A stretch of DNA of 7,572 nucleotides from Chitinophagaceae bacterium. GTDB taxonomy: Bacteria; Bacteroidota; Bacteroidia; Chitinophagales; Chitinophagaceae. A program made the translations under genes and the position numbers. The notes beneath the pieces are model-generated. The model made no database searches. It was not told the DNA's origin and saw nothing but the letters and a program-made list of their open reading frames with translations. The stretch covers positions 1,890 to 9,461 of the forward strand of contig PLXD01000630.1 of NCBI GenBank assembly GCA_003151295.1, in the 5' to 3' direction. Positions 1 through 6,237 of this stretch are shown here, piece after piece. The first letter of the stretch is position 1. The number at the start of each line of letters is the position of its first letter.

Positions 1-718
1 GACCATGCCCGTTAAGATCAGGGACCTGGCCAGGAAAATATTAAACGATCCCGCCGAAATCAATATCGCCCTTTCCAAACCTCCAGCAAGGATCGTCCAA
101 AAGGCCTTTGTCATTTACGACAACCAGAAGATACCCCTGGTGAAAGCCCTGCTGAGCTCGACGGAGTTCAAAAGCATTCTCATCTTCTGCTCTAAGAAAC
201 ACAATGTCAAACAACTGACGATGGAGCTGAAACGATCCCGCTTCAATGTGAAGGAGATCCACTCGGACCTTGAGCAACAAGACAGGGAACAGGTACTCCT
301 GGATTTCAAGAGCAGGCGACTGCAGATACTCGTCGCAACCGATATCCTCTCCCGGGGTATCGATATAGACAATATCGATCTTGTCATTAATTACGATGTT
401 CCCAATGACGGAGAGGATTATATTCACCGCATCGGCCGTACCGCCAGGGCTGAGACCGATGGGGTAGCCTATACCTTTATCAGCGAAAAAGAACAGAACA
501 AGTTTGCAACAATAGAAGACCTTTTGGGCAAGCCTGTGGATAAAGCGGCCTTACCGGAAAAATTCGGACCGACTCCTGCCTATAATCCCCGTAAATCCAA
601 ACAGGGTGGGGGTGGCAGCGGAGGAGGAAGACGAGGCGGCAGCGGAGGTGGCGGTAGAAGTGCGGGTACGGGTGGAGGCAGAAGGTTTTCCAATGACAAC
701 AGAAGAAATGGGGCATAG
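1..718 (+). CDS. DEAD-box RNA helicase, RhlE-like, C-terminal part (5' end outside window)
   Basis: This is the C-terminal RecA-like domain of an ATP-dependent RNA helicase, a family that unwinds RNA duplexes during ribosome assembly and mRNA decay. The reading frame is open to the left edge. The codon before the first ATG (base 5) is Thr, giving TMP, which fits the end of motif III (SAT), so that ATG is internal and the N-terminal half is missing. Counting from it, motif IV (ILIFCS) is near residues 58-63, the HSDLEQQDREQ segment at 86-96, motif V (ATDILSRGID) at 111-120 and motif VI (HRIGRTAR) at 141-148. Residues about 200-227 are a low-complexity Gly/Arg/Ser tail, typical of RNA-binding extensions in these helicases. 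The tail supports an RhlE-like assignment, but subfamily cannot be fixed without the N-terminus. It converges on the chromate transporter gene with 8 bases between stop codons. Confidence 0.95.
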   Translation, partial: TMPVKIRDLARKILNDPAEINIALSKPPARIVQKAFVIYDNQKIPLVKALLSSTEFKSILIFCSKKHNVKQLTMELKRSRFNVKEIHSDLEQQDREQVLLDFKSRRLQILVATDILSRGIDIDNIDLVINYDVPNDGEDYIHRIGRTARAETDGVAYTFISEKEQNKFATIEDLLGKPVDKAALPEKFGPTPAYNPRKSKQGGGGSGGGRRGGSGGGGRSAGTGGGRRFSNDNRRNGA

Positions 719-722
719 CCCC
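710..722. terminator. Short GC hairpin between convergent stop codons
   Basis: GGGGC, a three-base loop ATA, then GCCCC form a perfect 5-bp stem overlapping the helicase TAG stop and ending 5 bases before the chrA stop. With only 8 bases between the genes, it is the obvious place for transcripts from both sides to end. The flank is modestly T-rich in the minus direction (ATTTCTT) and poor in the plus direction, so it is not a textbook intrinsic terminator. Confidence 0.35.
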
Positions 723-726
723 TTGC

Positions 727-1992
727 TCATAGCGCGGCTCGGATAGCCAGCCATCCCAATAAGATAAATATACTCACGATGACCGGGGAGGGCAACTTGG
801 TAAATTTCAGCAGGGACCCTGTTGCGAGAACGACAAAGCCGTTCAGCAACATCCCTTTCCAATCGGTCGTATAAAGATCCTTCGTCATATAAAAAGTGGC
901 AGCAATCATGATGCCGACTACGACGGCGTTAATCCCTTCCAATGCCCGGTAAACGGCAGCATATTTCTTGAGGTTATGCCAGATCGGAAAAAAGAACAGC
1001 ACCAGCAGGGCGCTGGGCAAAAATATTCCGAGGGCCCCGATCACGCATCCCAGCAGCTGCATGGAGGGACCGCTCTCTTTCATGGCAATTCCTCCCATAA
1101 AGGCAGCTACGGAGAAAACGGGCCCGGGTATAGCCCTTACCATTCCCCATCCTGTATAAAAATCATTCTTGTTGATCTTTATGATCCCGGGATTCCGTTT
1201 GATCAGCTGGGGCGATACACTTCGCGCTACGAACTGTTCATACATCATGGGGATCAATACATTCCCACCTCCAAAAACCAGGCTCCCGAAGCGATACGTA
1301 TTTTCAAATAGTATTAAAGGACGGTGGGATGGCCAGTTGTTCTTGCGTGACACCTCGCTGCCCACACCCGCCAGCAGAAAAATGATCGCAAACAGCCAGA
1401 TATTCGTCCATTTGATCTTTTTGGGTAATATTTCTTTTTGCGGAATACGTTTGCTGCTGAGATTCGTAACAAACCCACCCAAAACGATCAGGATCGGGAA
1501 TATCCAGGGCGTCTTAAATAGTAAAAAAGTTCCGATGGCGCTTAATGCCATAATCACAGTAGTGATGGTATTGTGCACGGATATTTTAAAAGCCCGGTAA
1601 GCGGCGTAAGCCAGGAAGCCTACCGTCATGGGACCGATAAATCTGAAAAGGGCCATTATTGTCAGGGCCTTCTGGCCTGAATATTTGAGAAAAAAGGAGA
1701 AGGCACCCATTAAGAAACAAGCAGGCAGGATCCAGATAATAAGTGTCAGTACGGCTAGCACCACGCCACCCCTCTTATAGCCGATCAGGGTCAGTGTCTG
1801 CGTCGAGGAGGCGCCGGGAAGCAATTGACAAAATGCATTATAGTCCATCAATTCCTGCTCGGTCACATCCCTACGCTTGTTTACAAATGTTTTTATCATC
1901 ATTCCCAAATGCCCCTGCGGCCCGCCAAAAGCGCTGATGCTGTGCAGGAAAACAGCTTTCAAAAAATCAATATGGCGTAGCAGGATTGTCAA
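727..1992 (-). CDS. chrA: Chromate transporter, CHR family, two-domain (long) form
   Basis: This is a polytopic inner-membrane protein of the CHR family, whose characterised members export chromate. At 421 residues it has the usual length of the long, two-domain form. The N-terminal CHR repeat carries the signature [11 protein letters not shown] (22-32) and [10 protein letters not shown] (56-65). The C-terminal repeat has the matching [11 protein letters not shown] (240-250) and [12 protein letters not shown] (287-298). Both halves contain several long hydrophobic segments, separated by a charged linker around 180-197. The only workable start is TTG at 1992-1990: an in-frame TAA lies two codons upstream, and the first in-frame ATG falls after the first signature. 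No Shine-Dalgarno sequence is visible, which is normal for Bacteroidota. No chrB-type regulator is adjacent. Family membership is secure; the physiological substrate is inferred from the family. Confidence 0.95.
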   Translation of the reverse strand: MTILLRHIDFLKAVFLHSISAFGGPQGHLGMMIKTFVNKRRDVTEQELMDYNAFCQLLPGASSTQTLTLIGYKRGGVVLAVLTLIIWILPACFLMGAFSFFLKYSGQKALTIMALFRFIGPMTVGFLAYAAYRAFKISVHNTITTVIMALSAIGTFLLFKTPWIFPILIVLGGFVTNLSSKRIPQKEILPKKIKWTNIWLFAIIFLLAGVGSEVSRKNNWPSHRPLILFENTYRFGSLVFGGGNVLIPMMYEQFVARSVSPQLIKRNPGIIKINKNDFYTGWGMVRAIPGPVFSVAAFMGGIAMKESGPSMQLLGCVIGALGIFLPSALLVLFFFPIWHNLKKYAAVYRALEGINAVVVGIMIAATFYMTKDLYTTDWKGMLLNGFVVLATGSLLKFTKLPSPVIVSIFILLGWLAIRAAL

Positions 1993-2107
1993 TGCTTAAT
2001 TCAGTAGTGGTAAACACGATTGATGAGGCTACAATTTATAAATAGTTGAAAACATGAACAAAATGAATCGGGTATTCTGTGAATAAATCCGGCAGGGCTC
2101 TTTGAGC

Positions 2108-2135
2108 GGCTTTTCTTTAAAGCCTTTTCTAAAGG
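2108..2135 (+). other. Overlapping hairpins upstream of the MmcQ-family gene
   Basis: GGCTTT (2108-2113) pairs with AAAGCC (2119-2124) over a 5-base loop and is followed by TTTTCT, a terminator-like arrangement on the plus strand. A second, mutually exclusive hairpin pairs CCTTT (2123-2127) with AAAGG (2131-2135). No plus-strand gene ends nearby, so this could be a leader element of the downstream gene or chance in AT-rich DNA. Confidence 0.2.
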
Positions 2136-2157
2136 TCTGTAATTGACCAGATCCTGG

Positions 2158-2185
2158 TTGATTATCTTTATTCTTTTTATATTTA
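2158..2185 (+). promoter_or_regulatory. Possible Bacteroidota promoter for the MmcQ-family gene
   Basis: TTG at 2158-2160, 17 bases, then TATATTTA at 2178-2185 match the Bacteroidota pattern TTG-N(17-23)-TAnnTTTG in all but the last base. The -7 box ends 4 bases before the ATG, so a transcript from it would be leaderless or nearly so. The stretch is AT-rich, so a chance match is possible. Confidence 0.3.
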
Positions 2186-2189
2186 TTGA

Positions 2190-2540
2190 ATGGATATAGA
2201 ATCCCTTCGCGACTATTGCCTGGGAAAGGTGCAGAGCCAGGAAGGTTTTCCTTTTGGAGAGAATACGCTGGTATTTACCGTAAAGGGTAAAATGTTCCTG
2301 TTGGTATCTCTCGACAGGCTTGTCCTTCAGTTTAATGTCAAATGCGATTCGGAGAAGGCGGTTGAGCTTAGGGAACAATATGCCTCTATACTGCCCGGGT
2401 ACCACATGAATAAGAAAATGTGGAATACTGTGGTCGTCGATGGAAGCATTCCTTTGAAACTGATTAAAGAGATGATCGATGATTCCTACGGACTGGTTGT
2501 CCGTTCCCTTCCCAGGAAAGAGCAACAGGGTTTACTTTAA
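2190..2540 (+). CDS. MmcQ/YjbR family protein
   Basis: This small 116-residue protein has the full usual length of the MmcQ/YjbR (DUF419) family. Family landmarks are FPFGENTLVFTVKGKMF (20-36), the PGYHMNKKMWNTV segment (69-81) and the C-terminal helix ending in the SYGLVVRSLP motif (about 99-108). Structures in the family show a CyaY-like double-stranded DNA-binding fold, but the cellular role is not established, so no function is assigned. The ATG at 2190 is supported because MDIESLRDYCL matches the family's usual N-terminus. It lies alone on its strand, divergent from chrA and convergent with nadD, so it is probably transcribed singly. Confidence 0.9.
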   Translation: MDIESLRDYCLGKVQSQEGFPFGENTLVFTVKGKMFLLVSLDRLVLQFNVKCDSEKAVELREQYASILPGYHMNKKMWNTVVVDGSIPLKLIKEMIDDSYGLVVRSLPRKEQQGLL

Positions 2541-2566
2541 GAATAGAATCGGGAGAGTCGTTTTTT

Positions 2567-2582
2567 CGGATCAGGCGATCCG
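2567..2582. terminator. Hairpin between convergent MmcQ-family gene and nadD
   Basis: CGGATC, loop AGGC, then GATCCG form a perfect 6-bp stem in the 61-bp gap between the two stop codons. A T6 run (2561-2566) precedes it on the plus strand, which is the wrong side for a plus-strand terminator, and it reads as A6 after the hairpin on the minus strand. A transcription-ending role is inferred from position only. Confidence 0.25.
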
Positions 2583-2601
2583 GCGGCTTGGTATTCTCTC
2601 A

Positions 2602-3174
2602 TCAGCGATAATATCCATTTCGTTCGATTTCTTCCCGGACAGCTTCGGGCACGAGATAACGTATTGATTTTCCGTCTTTTATGTTCTTTCTTATCTGCGT
2701 AGCCGAAATCGGCAGGAGAGGGGCGTCCCAGACTCGCACAACGGAGCCGGGAAACTCCGGCAATTGATCATGGCCACTTCGTTTGTATACATAGACCGGG
2801 TAGTTCTGTAGAATAGAGGTGTAATTCTTCCATTTGGGGAGGTTCTGAAAACTATCGCTACCCATGATGATCACGAAATGGTTAGAGGGGTATTTTTCAC
2901 TGAGATAAGCCAGCGTGTCTGCAGTGTACGAGGGTTTCGGCAGCTTGAACTCAATATCCGAAGCTTTCAGGTCATTATCCCCTTCGATAGCGGCTTTGAC
3001 GAGATAGAGCCGGTGATATTCATTAAGAAGGGTAATGGAGGGCTTTAATGGGTTCTGAGGGGAGACGACGAACCACACCTGGTCCAGATCACTGTTCTGA
3101 AGGATATAATTGGCTATGATCAGGTGGCCATGATGAATGGGGTTAAAAGAACCGAAATAGAGCCCTATTTTCAT
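2602..3174 (-). CDS. nadD: Nicotinate-nucleotide adenylyltransferase NadD
   Basis: NadD transfers AMP from ATP to nicotinate mononucleotide, making nicotinate adenine dinucleotide, the step before NAD synthetase shared by de novo and salvage routes. At 190 residues it has the normal length. The nucleotidyltransferase signature GSFNPIHHGH lies at residues 8-17, SPQNPLK at 38-44, PSYTADTL at 81-88, GSDSF with NLPKW at 105-115, and the C-terminal ATP-binding motif ISATQIR at 156-162. The ATG at 3174 places the first beta strand (KIGLYFGSF) directly at the N-terminus, as expected. FeoA lies 111 bp upstream on the same strand, with a hairpin between them, so co-transcription is uncertain. NadA, an earlier enzyme of the same pathway, is encoded elsewhere in the window but not in this transcription unit. 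Confidence 0.97.
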   Translation of the reverse strand: MKIGLYFGSFNPIHHGHLIIANYILQNSDLDQVWFVVSPQNPLKPSITLLNEYHRLYLVKAAIEGDNDLKASDIEFKLPKPSYTADTLAYLSEKYPSNHFVIIMGSDSFQNLPKWKNYTSILQNYPVYVYKRSGHDQLPEFPGSVVRVWDAPLLPISATQIRKNIKDGKSIRYLVPEAVREEIERNGYYR

Positions 3175-3228
3175 TTGAACTTGATGTGTTTTATCTCGGA
3201 TAACAATGTCTTTTCATTTGTCTCGATG

Positions 3229-3248
3229 ATCCCGGACAATGCCGGGAT
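3229..3248. terminator. GC-rich hairpin between feoA and nadD
   Basis: ATCCCGG, loop ACAATG, then CCGGGAT form a perfect 7-bp stem in the 111-bp gap, 38 bases past the feoA stop. On the minus strand it is followed by CATCGAGAC rather than a T run, so it is a weak intrinsic terminator at best. It could also be an mRNA processing or stability element, or part of the nadD leader. Confidence 0.35.
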
Positions 3249-3285
3249 TCAATTGCCAAATGCAGTTCGCCATAAGCTCGGGTCA

Positions 3286-3537
3286 CTATCGATGATTTGA
3301 TTTTACGGGCAGATTCTCTTCCTCTATAAAAATTTTGTCCGCTTCATCGAGGCGAAGGCTCAGACTATAGCCTGCAATCGATACAGAAATAGGGTCTCCT
3401 AAAGGTGCTACTTGCTCAACCCGTATCAATTCTCCCGGAACACAGCCCATCTCCATTAGCTTTAGGAACAGGTCATTTTTCTCAAAAGAATGGATACGTG
3501 CTATCGATCCTGGTTCTAACTCTGATAATCTCTTCAT
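3286..3537 (-). CDS. feoA: FeoA-domain protein, stand-alone
   Basis: This 83-residue protein has an SH3-like FeoA domain covering about residues 2-73: it opens with KRLSELEPGSIARI, then LFLKLMEMGCVPGELIRV (23-40), the PLGDPISVSIAGYSLSLR core (45-62) and a closing DKIFIE strand. FeoA is the small cytosolic partner of the FeoB ferrous iron transporter. The same fold also occurs at the C-terminus of DtxR-type regulators, but no DNA-binding helices are present here. No feoB is visible, and the next gene on the strand is nadD, so this is either an orphan copy or acts with a FeoB encoded elsewhere. The start at 3537 leaves the domain complete. It is divergent from ybeY across an 84-bp gap. Confidence 0.88.
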   Translation of the reverse strand: MKRLSELEPGSIARIHSFEKNDLFLKLMEMGCVPGELIRVEQVAPLGDPISVSIAGYSLSLRLDEADKIFIEEENLPVKSNHR

Positions 3538-3577
3538 TTTATTTATTTGGCGTCTTATGGCCTCGCGGAAACCTAAA

Positions 3578-3591
3578 CAAAATTAGCTTTG
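3578..3591. promoter_or_regulatory. Back-to-back -7 boxes for feoA (-) and ybeY (+)
   Basis: The 14-mer CAAAATTAGCTTTG contains two perfect Bacteroidota -7 elements sharing their TA: TAATTTTG on the minus strand (3585-3578) towards feoA, and TAGCTTTG on the plus strand (3584-3591) towards ybeY. Implied leaders are roughly 30 bases for feoA and 25 for ybeY. I found no TTG at the expected -33 spacing on either strand, which lowers confidence. Confidence 0.4.
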
Positions 3592-3621
3592 TGCTGTCAA
3601 TAACACTTACGATTTTCGGAA

Positions 3622-4068
3622 ATGCCAGAACAATTCAAAATGTCAAATATTCGCTTCCATTTCCCGCTGGGCGGTTTTTCTCTCCCGGAAAGATCTTCAT
3701 TAAAATCCTTTATTAAAGAGATATTCAAAAAGGAGAAAAAGAAACTGGATGATTTACAGTATATATTCTGTTCGGATAACTATTTACTGCGTATAAACCA
3801 GCAACATCTACATCACGATTTTTATACAGATATTATCACTTTTGGCTTGTCAGAGAGCGGGCAAGCTGTAAACGCTGAAATCTATATAAGTGTTGAGCGT
3901 GTAAAGGATAATTCCAAGAATTTTAACGCTTCTTTCAAAAGGGAGCTGCATAGGGTAATGTTTCATGGAGTTCTTCATCTTTGCGGTTATAAAGACAAGA
4001 GCAAGAAAGAAAAACAGCTGATACGGGAGAAAGAGGATATGTATCTTACCCTCTATTTTGGAAAATAG
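3622..4068 (+). CDS. ybeY: Endoribonuclease YbeY (rRNA maturation factor)
   Basis: YbeY is a metal-dependent single-strand endoribonuclease involved in 16S rRNA 3' maturation and ribosome quality control. The 148-residue product carries the core FYTDIITFGL (67-76), the NAEIYIS strand (84-90) and the metal-binding motif HGVLHLCGYKD at 115-125. The first two ligands are His115 and His119. The third position is Asp125 instead of the His found in E. coli; to my knowledge this substitution is common in Bacteroidota, so it is not a sign of inactivation. Two starts are possible: ATG 3622, with a GGA a few bases upstream, or ATG 3640, preceded by CAAA, which gives MSNIRFHF and a 142-residue protein closer to many relatives. 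I keep 3622 with modest confidence. It is followed on the same strand by mnmG after 306 bases. Confidence 0.95.
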   Translation: MPEQFKMSNIRFHFPLGGFSLPERSSLKSFIKEIFKKEKKKLDDLQYIFCSDNYLLRINQQHLHHDFYTDIITFGLSESGQAVNAEIYISVERVKDNSKNFNASFKRELHRVMFHGVLHLCGYKDKSKKEKQLIREKEDMYLTLYFGK

Positions 4069-4085
4069 TGTTCCACGTGGAAACA
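4069..4085. promoter_or_regulatory. parS-like palindrome (site 1)
   Basis: TGTTCCACGTGGAAACA begins directly after the ybeY stop codon. Its 12-bp core TTCCACGTGGAA is a perfect palindrome. It matches 14 of 16 positions of TGTTYCACGTGRAACA, a degenerate form of the ParB/Spo0J site consensus TGTTNCACGTGAAACA, with both mismatches at the right edge. It pairs with a second, closer match 236 bp away upstream of mnmG. Confidence 0.5.
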
Positions 4086-4196
4086 AAGGACTCTTCCATT
4101 ACCAGGCCTAACCCCAGTCTCGAGTTTATATTGGATTCGTGTTTTTCTTTGCTGTCAGTTTATGTTTTACAGTTCGATTATTAAATAATAAAACGA

Positions 4197-4215
4197 AGAG
4201 CCGGCTACGGACTCT
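4197..4215 (-). terminator. Bulged hairpin with T-rich flank on the minus strand
   Basis: AGAGCCG (4197-4203), loop GCTA, and CGG-A-CTCT (4208-4215) form a 7-bp stem with one bulged A. Read on the minus strand it is followed by TCGTTTTATTATTT, an intrinsic-terminator-like layout. No minus-strand gene is known upstream of it (it would have to run antisense to the start of mnmG), so it may be coincidental. Confidence 0.2.
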
Positions 4216-4304
4216 CCGCCCTAAAACCTTCCTCGATCCATCCATCGTTTTCGGTCTTTCGTCAAATCCTTTCTATCAAAAAAATCATTCTCCCCCAAGC
4301 CTTT

Positions 4305-4320
4305 GGTTTCACGTGGAACA
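4305..4320. promoter_or_regulatory. parS-like palindrome (site 2)
   Basis: GGTTTCACGTGGAACA differs at only the first base from TGTTTCACGTGGAACA, the reverse complement of TGTTCCACGTGAAACA, one form of the B. subtilis ParB (Spo0J) site. The CACGTG core is at 4310-4315, 60 bases before the mnmG start. Position next to gidA is typical for origin-proximal parS sites. ParA/ParB genes are not in the window, so function is inferred. Confidence 0.6.
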
Positions 4321-4359
4321 CAGAGATCAAATAAATCAATCCTTTCCCCATCAACACTG

Positions 4360-4367
4360 TAATTTTG
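4360..4367 (+). promoter_or_regulatory. -7 box immediately upstream of mnmG
   Basis: TAATTTTG is a perfect match to the Bacteroidota -7 element TAnnTTTG and ends 7 bases before the mnmG ATG. Transcription starting the usual few bases downstream would give a leaderless or nearly leaderless mRNA. No TTG sits at the -33 distance (the region reads CCTTTCCCC), so the promoter is tentative. Confidence 0.35.
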
Positions 4368-4374
4368 CATCACT

Positions 4375-6237
4375 ATGTTTCCAGAATATGATATAATCGT
4401 TGTGGGTGCCGGCCACGCAGGTTGCGAAGCTGCTGCAGCGGCAGCCAATCTTGGATCCCGTGTCCTATTAATAACGATGAATATGCAAACTATTGCACAA
4501 ATGAGCTGCAATCCAGCAATGGGAGGCATCGCCAAAGGGCAAATAGTACGCGAAATAGATGCTATGGGAGGTTACTCCGGAATAGTAACTGATAAAAGCA
4601 TGATTCAATTCAGGATGTTAAACCGTTCTAAGGGCCCTGCCATGTGGAGCCCCCGGGCACAAAATGACAGAATGCTATTTGCAGCTACCTGGAGAGAACT
4701 CTTGGAAAAAACACCCAATGTAGATTTCTACCAGGATATGGTAAGCTCTATCCTGATAAATAACAATAAAGCCTGCGGGGTCGTCACAGGCCTGGGACAT
4801 CATATAAAAGCCAAGGCCGTCGTCATCACCAGCGGAACTTTTCTCAACGGTGTCATTCATATCGGAGAGAAAAAATTTGGAGGCGGACGCGTTGCAGAAA
4901 AGGCCTCCACTGGCATCACCGAACAATTAGTAAGCCTGGGCTTTGAAAGTGATCGGCTTAAGACCGGTACTCCCCCCCGCGTCGACGGACGAAGCCTGGA
5001 TTATACCAAAATGGAAGAGCAAAAAGGAGACGAGCAAATAGTAGGCTTCTCCTTCCTTAATATAGACAAACCCAAATTACAACGCAGCTGCTGGATCACG
5101 TATACCAACCAGACCGTACACGATATACTCAAAACCGGCTTCGACCGTAGTCCCATGTATACCGGCCGTATAGAAGGGGTAGGTCCCCGATATTGTCCCA
5201 GCATAGAAGACAAGATCAATCGTTTTGCAGAAAGGGACAGGCACCAGCTATTTATAGAGCCCGAAGGCTGGAATACGGTAGAAATTTACGTCAATGGATT
5301 CTCTACTTCCCTTCCGGAAGAAGTACAGGCAGAAGCAATGCACCAGATACCAGGATTTGAAAATGTTAAAATATTCCGGCCCGGTTATGCCATAGAATAC
5401 GACTACTTCCCGCCCACTCAGTTAAAGTACTCCCTCGAAACAAAACTCATCGGAGGCCTCTTTTTTGCCGGTCAGATCAATGGAACGACCGGTTATGAAG
5501 AAGCAGCCTGCCAGGGATTGATGGCCGGTATAAATGCTCATCAAAAAATAAATGAACGCGAAGCCCTGATATTAAAGCGAAGTGAAGCCTATATCGGAGT
5601 GCTCATAGACGATCTCATTAGTAAAGGGACGGAAGAACCTTATCGTATGTTCACCTCCCGAGCCGAATTCCGGACCCTACTCAGGCAGGACAACGCCGAC
5701 TTGCGCCTTACCGAACTCAGTCATAAGCTCGGTCTCGCATCGGATGAAAGAATGGAGAACGTTCTTCAAAAAAAGAAAGGTGCAGAAAAAATCAGGAAAA
5801 TACTTTCCACTTTTACAGTCGATCCTGAAACAACCGAAGACTATTTTATCGCCAGGAATACAGCGCCCCTGACACAAAAGCAAAAAGCCTCACAAATCCT
5901 TTTGAGACCCTCAATCGACCTATTCTCCATGAAAAATTACATTCCCGGTCTCGGAGAGCAACTCGAAGAATTTTCAACAGAAACGATCGAACAGGCAGAA
6001 ATACAGGTGAAATATGACGCCTATATCGAAAAAGAAAAAGACCTCGTAAAACGCATGTCGCAACTGGAAGACCTCATGATTCCCGAAAACTTCAACTATG
6101 ACCGGATTTCCTCCATTTCCAATGAAGCCTTGCAAAAGTTCAAAAAAATAAAACCAGGAACCCTTGGACAGGCCAGCCGGATAAGCGGAGTCAATCCCAG
6201 CGACGTGCAAATTCTCATGGTATATATGGGACGATGA
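4375..6237 (+). CDS. mnmG: tRNA uridine-5-carboxymethylaminomethyl modification enzyme MnmG (GidA)
   Basis: MnmG is an FAD-dependent enzyme that, with the GTPase MnmE, builds the 5-carboxymethylaminomethyl group on wobble uridine 34 of certain tRNAs, which protects reading-frame accuracy. The 620-residue protein is full length. The FAD-binding GAGHAG is at 11-16 and fixes the start near residue 1. SCNPAMGGIAKGQIVREID spans 44-62, PRYCPSIEDK with the conserved Cys274 spans 271-280, the second flavin motif AGQINGTTGYEEAA spans 365-378, and YRMFTSRAEFR spans 423-433. The C-terminal domain, which contacts MnmE and tRNA, ends with the family signature RISGVNPSDVQILMVYM (602-618). No frameshift or missing motif is seen. 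It follows ybeY and converges on nadA, with a stop-to-stop inverted repeat between them. mnmE is not in the window. Confidence 0.98.
   Translation: MFPEYDIIVVGAGHAGCEAAAAAANLGSRVLLITMNMQTIAQMSCNPAMGGIAKGQIVREIDAMGGYSGIVTDKSMIQFRMLNRSKGPAMWSPRAQNDRMLFAATWRELLEKTPNVDFYQDMVSSILINNNKACGVVTGLGHHIKAKAVVITSGTFLNGVIHIGEKKFGGGRVAEKASTGITEQLVSLGFESDRLKTGTPPRVDGRSLDYTKMEEQKGDEQIVGFSFLNIDKPKLQRSCWITYTNQTVHDILKTGFDRSPMYTGRIEGVGPRYCPSIEDKINRFAERDRHQLFIEPEGWNTVEIYVNGFSTSLPEEVQAEAMHQIPGFENVKIFRPGYAIEYDYFPPTQLKYSLETKLIGGLFFAGQINGTTGYEEAACQGLMAGINAHQKINEREALILKRSEAYIGVLIDDLISKGTEEPYRMFTSRAEFRTLLRQDNADLRLTELSHKLGLASDERMENVLQKKKGAEKIRKILSTFTVDPETTEDYFIARNTAPLTQKQKASQILLRPSIDLFSMKNYIPGLGEQLEEFSTETIEQAEIQVKYDAYIEKEKDLVKRMSQLEDLMIPENFNYDRISSISNEALQKFKKIKPGTLGQASRISGVNPSDVQILMVYMGR

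Larger units (their letters stand above)
4069..4374. other. 306-bp gap between ybeY and mnmG
   Basis: No gene is credible here: the open frames lack coding character and overlap mnmG in the wrong frame. The gap has a parS-like palindrome at its left end and another about 55 bases before mnmG, an AT-rich patch near 4177-4193, a bulged hairpin at 4197-4215 and a -7 box just before the mnmG ATG. No DnaA box matching TTATNCACA was found in it. Confidence 0.6.

Noticed and set aside
535..543. Perfect DnaA box on the minus strand (TGTGGATAA on the plus strand)
   Set aside because: It lies inside helicase coding sequence, encoding Val-Asp-Lys in frame, with no cluster of boxes around it. A lone box is not evidence for an origin.
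2078..2086. TGTGAATAA, a TTATNCACA-type DnaA box in the chrA upstream gap
   Set aside because: It is a single 9-mer with one free position. A chance match somewhere in 7.5 kb on two strands is not unlikely, and no second box or unwinding region accompanies it.
2001..2525. Long minus-strand open frame of 174 codons
   Set aside because: It runs antisense through the MmcQ-family gene, which has clear family motifs. The antisense product shows no recognisable domain.
4088..4215. Direct repeat GGACTCT at 4088-4094 and 4209-4215
   Set aside because: Seven bases repeated once in about 120 bp is expected by chance; no longer repeat unit is present.
4139..4396. Plus-strand open frame of 85 codons in the ybeY-mnmG gap
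   Set aside because: It overlaps the mnmG start in another frame, runs through the parS-like site, and its composition does not look like a real protein.
4221..4535. Minus-strand open frame overlapping the start of mnmG
   Set aside because: Its Ala-rich part is the antisense of the MnmG FAD-binding segment, and the rest reads through non-coding DNA with no family features.
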